Shown: positions 63,901-64,000 of the stretch, in pieces
Numbering within the stretch: position 1 is the first letter of the stretch
How the letters are laid out: the number at the start of each line of letters is the position of its first letter
Source: Holacanthus passer
Lineage: Eukaryota > Chordata > Actinopteri > Pomacanthidae
Direction: 5' to 3'
Length of the DNA: 64,000 bases
Assembly: GCA_025331565.1 (NCBI GenBank)
Contig: JAFREQ010000043.1
Location: 6,333,001 to 6,397,000, forward strand
Position numbers and translations under genes: made by a program
The notes under the pieces: model-generated
What the model was told of the DNA's origin: nothing
What the model saw: only the letters and a program-made list of their open reading frames with translations
Database searches by the model: none

Positions 63901-64000
63901 AAGACAACAAGCAGCGAGTAGGCAAAATTAAATGCTCACTGAGAGACACATGGTTTGATTTGGACTTGGGATATTTGTGGGACTGAAAGCAGAAAATCGC
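57938..64000. other. Probable ern1 intron 1 (runs off the window)
   Basis: The exon at 57937 begins in phase 0 after a CTGTAG acceptor, so an upstream exon with the signal peptide is needed. I looked for a minus-strand ATG followed by a hydrophobic stretch and a phase-0 donor beside CpG-rich DNA and found none I would defend up to 64000. The region has one dispersed repeat (58350-58640) and no other gene. Confidence 0.55.
58350..58640 (+). repeat. Teleost interspersed repeat (SINE/MITE-like), best copy
   Basis: GATTAGTTGATCAAAAGAAA, then TTTTTCAAGCAAAAATGTCA, then GCTGGTTCCAGCTTCTTAAA, then GAAGATGTCACTTTGGGCC, then GATTAATTGATAATGA. This is the clearest of three copies of the family in this window (others near 11270 and 22925). 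Confidence 0.75.

Overview
The window looks like nuclear DNA of a ray-finned (probably percomorph) fish. Its genes are split by many GT-AG introns, it carries long CA microsatellites and several repeat types typical of teleosts, and it pairs tbc1d16 with gaa, as on human 17q25.3. All four genes I can support lie on the minus strand, so each reads from high to low coordinates. Gene models were built by hand, by joining exons at visible splice sites and checking frame and family residues. Identities rest on recognition of the families, not on a database search.

Layout. 1-6120: no gene found; two CA repeats and a few blocks resembling conserved non-coding DNA. 6121-21816: tbc1d16, 12 coding exons, 752 codons plus stop, with a non-coding first exon at about 25444-25700 in a CpG-rich promoter. 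26786-34025: gaa (lysosomal acid alpha-glucosidase), 19 coding exons, 938 codons plus stop, both catalytic aspartates present. 35881-41545: a SAMD9/SAMD9L-type gene with one very long exon; its start codon is on a separate 63-nt exon, and the reading frame is broken by one missing base about 233 codons before the expected end. Its probable promoter (CCAAT box, GC box, CpG-rich first exon) is at 42300-42440. 42450-45716: intergenic, holding a complete 869-bp hAT-like element with an 8-bp target-site duplication. 45717-57937: ern1 (IRE1-alpha), 21 coding exons covering luminal sensor, membrane segment, kinase and KEN ribonuclease; the signal-peptide exon was not found and probably lies beyond 64000. 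57938-64000 is therefore read as ern1 intron 1.

The four genes do not form a pathway. tbc1d16 is a Rab GAP of endosomal recycling, gaa breaks down lysosomal glycogen, the SAMD9-like gene belongs to an antiviral and growth-restricting family, and ern1 is the ER-stress sensor. The most unusual points are the SAMD9-like gene placed between gaa and ern1, its split start codon with an upstream short ORF, its late frameshift, a GC-AG intron in ern1, and a long Pro/Ser/Gln-rich tail after the Ern1 RNase domain. I found no evidence for a wholly new biological system.
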